Part shown: positions 5,776 to 6,161 of the stretch, piece by piece
How the letters are laid out: each line of letters opens with the position of its first letter
Position numbering within the stretch: the stretch's first letter is position 1
From: Microbacteriaceae bacterium
GTDB taxonomy: Bacteria; Actinomycetota; Actinomycetes; Actinomycetales; Microbacteriaceae
Direction: 5' to 3'
Assembly: GCA_022701925.1 (NCBI GenBank)
Contig: JAKONM010000121.1
Span: 1-6,161, forward strand
Length of the DNA stretch: 6,161 nucleotides
Made by a program: the position numbers and the translations under genes
Notes under the pieces: generated by a model
Told to the model about the DNA's origin: nothing
The model's input: only the letters and a program-made list of their open reading frames with translations
Database searches by the model: none

Positions 5776-5784
5776 GAAGGAGGG
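5776..5784 (+). promoter_or_regulatory. Strong ribosome binding site of sdhC
   Basis: GAAGGAGGG is a near-perfect match to the 16S anti-SD complement. Its 8-nt spacer to the ATG at 5793 fixes that start over the in-frame GTG codons at 5796 and 5823. Confidence 0.85.
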
Positions 5785-5792
5785 TGCATCCC

Positions 5793-6161
5793 ATGGTGTC
5801 TCTGAGGCCGTCACCGCCTCCGGTGACGAAGCGCAGCGGTCCGCCGCTGCCCAAGCCGCCCGCGGGCACCGTCTACCGCGGCCACGAGGGCATGTGGTCC
5901 TGGGTGCTGCACCGCGTCACCGGCGTCGCGATCTTCTTCTTCCTGCTGGTGCACGTGCTCGACACCGCCCTGATCCGCGTGTCGCCCGAGGCCTACAACG
6001 GCGTCATCGCCACCTACAAGAACCCGATCATGGGCCTCGGCGAGCTGGTGCTCGTCGCCGGCATCGTCTTCCACGCCTTCAACGGCCTGCGGATCATCCT
6101 GATCGACTTCTGGAGCGTCGGCACCCGCCACCAGCGGGCCATGTTCTGGATCGTCATCGCG
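5793..6161 (+). CDS. sdhC: Succinate dehydrogenase cytochrome b subunit, 3' end cut by window edge
   Basis: SdhC is one of the two membrane anchors of complex II; it helps bind heme b and the quinone and holds the SdhAB flavoprotein/iron-sulfur part on the inner face of the membrane. I translated 123 codons by hand from ATG 5793 to the right edge with no stop. A Pro-rich cytoplasmic N-terminus (1-26) is followed by GHEGMWSWVLHRVTG (30-44), the SdhC quinone-site signature region. The first membrane helix is at about 45-62, and the second (about 81-104) contains HAFNGLRIILID, whose His94 aligns with the heme-ligand His of E. coli SdhC. A third helix begins near the edge. The FFFLLVHVLDTALIRVSPE stretch matches the actinobacterial subfamily. 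An sdhD-sdhA-sdhB order is expected to the right but cannot be seen. Confidence 0.95.
   Translation, partial: MVSLRPSPPPVTKRSGPPLPKPPAGTVYRGHEGMWSWVLHRVTGVAIFFFLLVHVLDTALIRVSPEAYNGVIATYKNPIMGLGELVLVAGIVFHAFNGLRIILIDFWSVGTRHQRAMFWIVIA

Noticed and set aside
5622..5789. N-terminal extension of manC to 5789
   Set aside because: The added residues are Pro/Arg/Ser-rich with no family match and overlap the sdhC promoter and SD. The ATG at 5621 with a -10 element 7 nt upstream fits better.
5618..6131. Minus-strand frames of 83 and 106 codons over the start of sdhC
   Set aside because: They are antisense to a strong sdhC with a clear SD, have no motif and show Asp/Glu/Val/His-rich shadow composition.
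1..6161. A novel defence, mobile or biosynthetic system
   Set aside because: Every gene of usable length is assigned to a well-known housekeeping or transport family, and codon use and base composition look uniform. No mobile-element ends, long direct repeats or arrays are visible.

Overview
The window is chromosomal DNA of very high G+C from an actinobacterium. The mycobacterial-style SdhC, the CAEC-type cytidine deaminase and the GTG/TTG starts all fit. The gene set suggests Micrococcales, and Microbacteriaceae would be my guess; that level is inference, not something the sequence proves. It is densely coded by ordinary metabolic and transport genes. I see no tRNA, rRNA, CRISPR, insertion sequence or phage gene.

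Layout, left to right: positions 1-4458 hold four genes on the minus strand, read right to left as cdd (cytidine deaminase), a BMP-family substrate-binding lipoprotein, a double-domain ABC ATPase, and an ABC permease that runs off the left edge. Directly upstream of cdd, 11 bp away and on the same strand, lies manC (mannose-1-phosphate guanylyltransferase, 4470-5621). A 171-bp, extremely G+C-rich divergent intergenic region (5622-5792) separates manC from sdhC, which reads rightwards and is cut by the right edge.

How they work together: the lipoprotein, ATPase and permease form most of a BmpA/NupNOPQ-type nucleoside importer. A second permease is expected just beyond the left edge. Cdd would deaminate imported cytidine or deoxycytidine, so cdd plus transporter reads as a nucleoside uptake and salvage locus. 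ManC makes GDP-mannose for mannosylated envelope lipids and glycans and appears to share a transcript with cdd, although the two pathways are unrelated. SdhC is the membrane anchor of succinate dehydrogenase and presumably opens an sdhCDAB operon to the right.

The most useful non-coding observations are a perfect 10-bp inverted repeat between the lipoprotein and ATPase genes, a probable leaderless start for manC with a dyad just upstream of its -10 element, a row of three perfect inverted repeats in the manC-sdhC divergent region, and tight manC/cdd and ATPase/permease junctions. I found nothing that convincingly amounts to an undescribed biological system.
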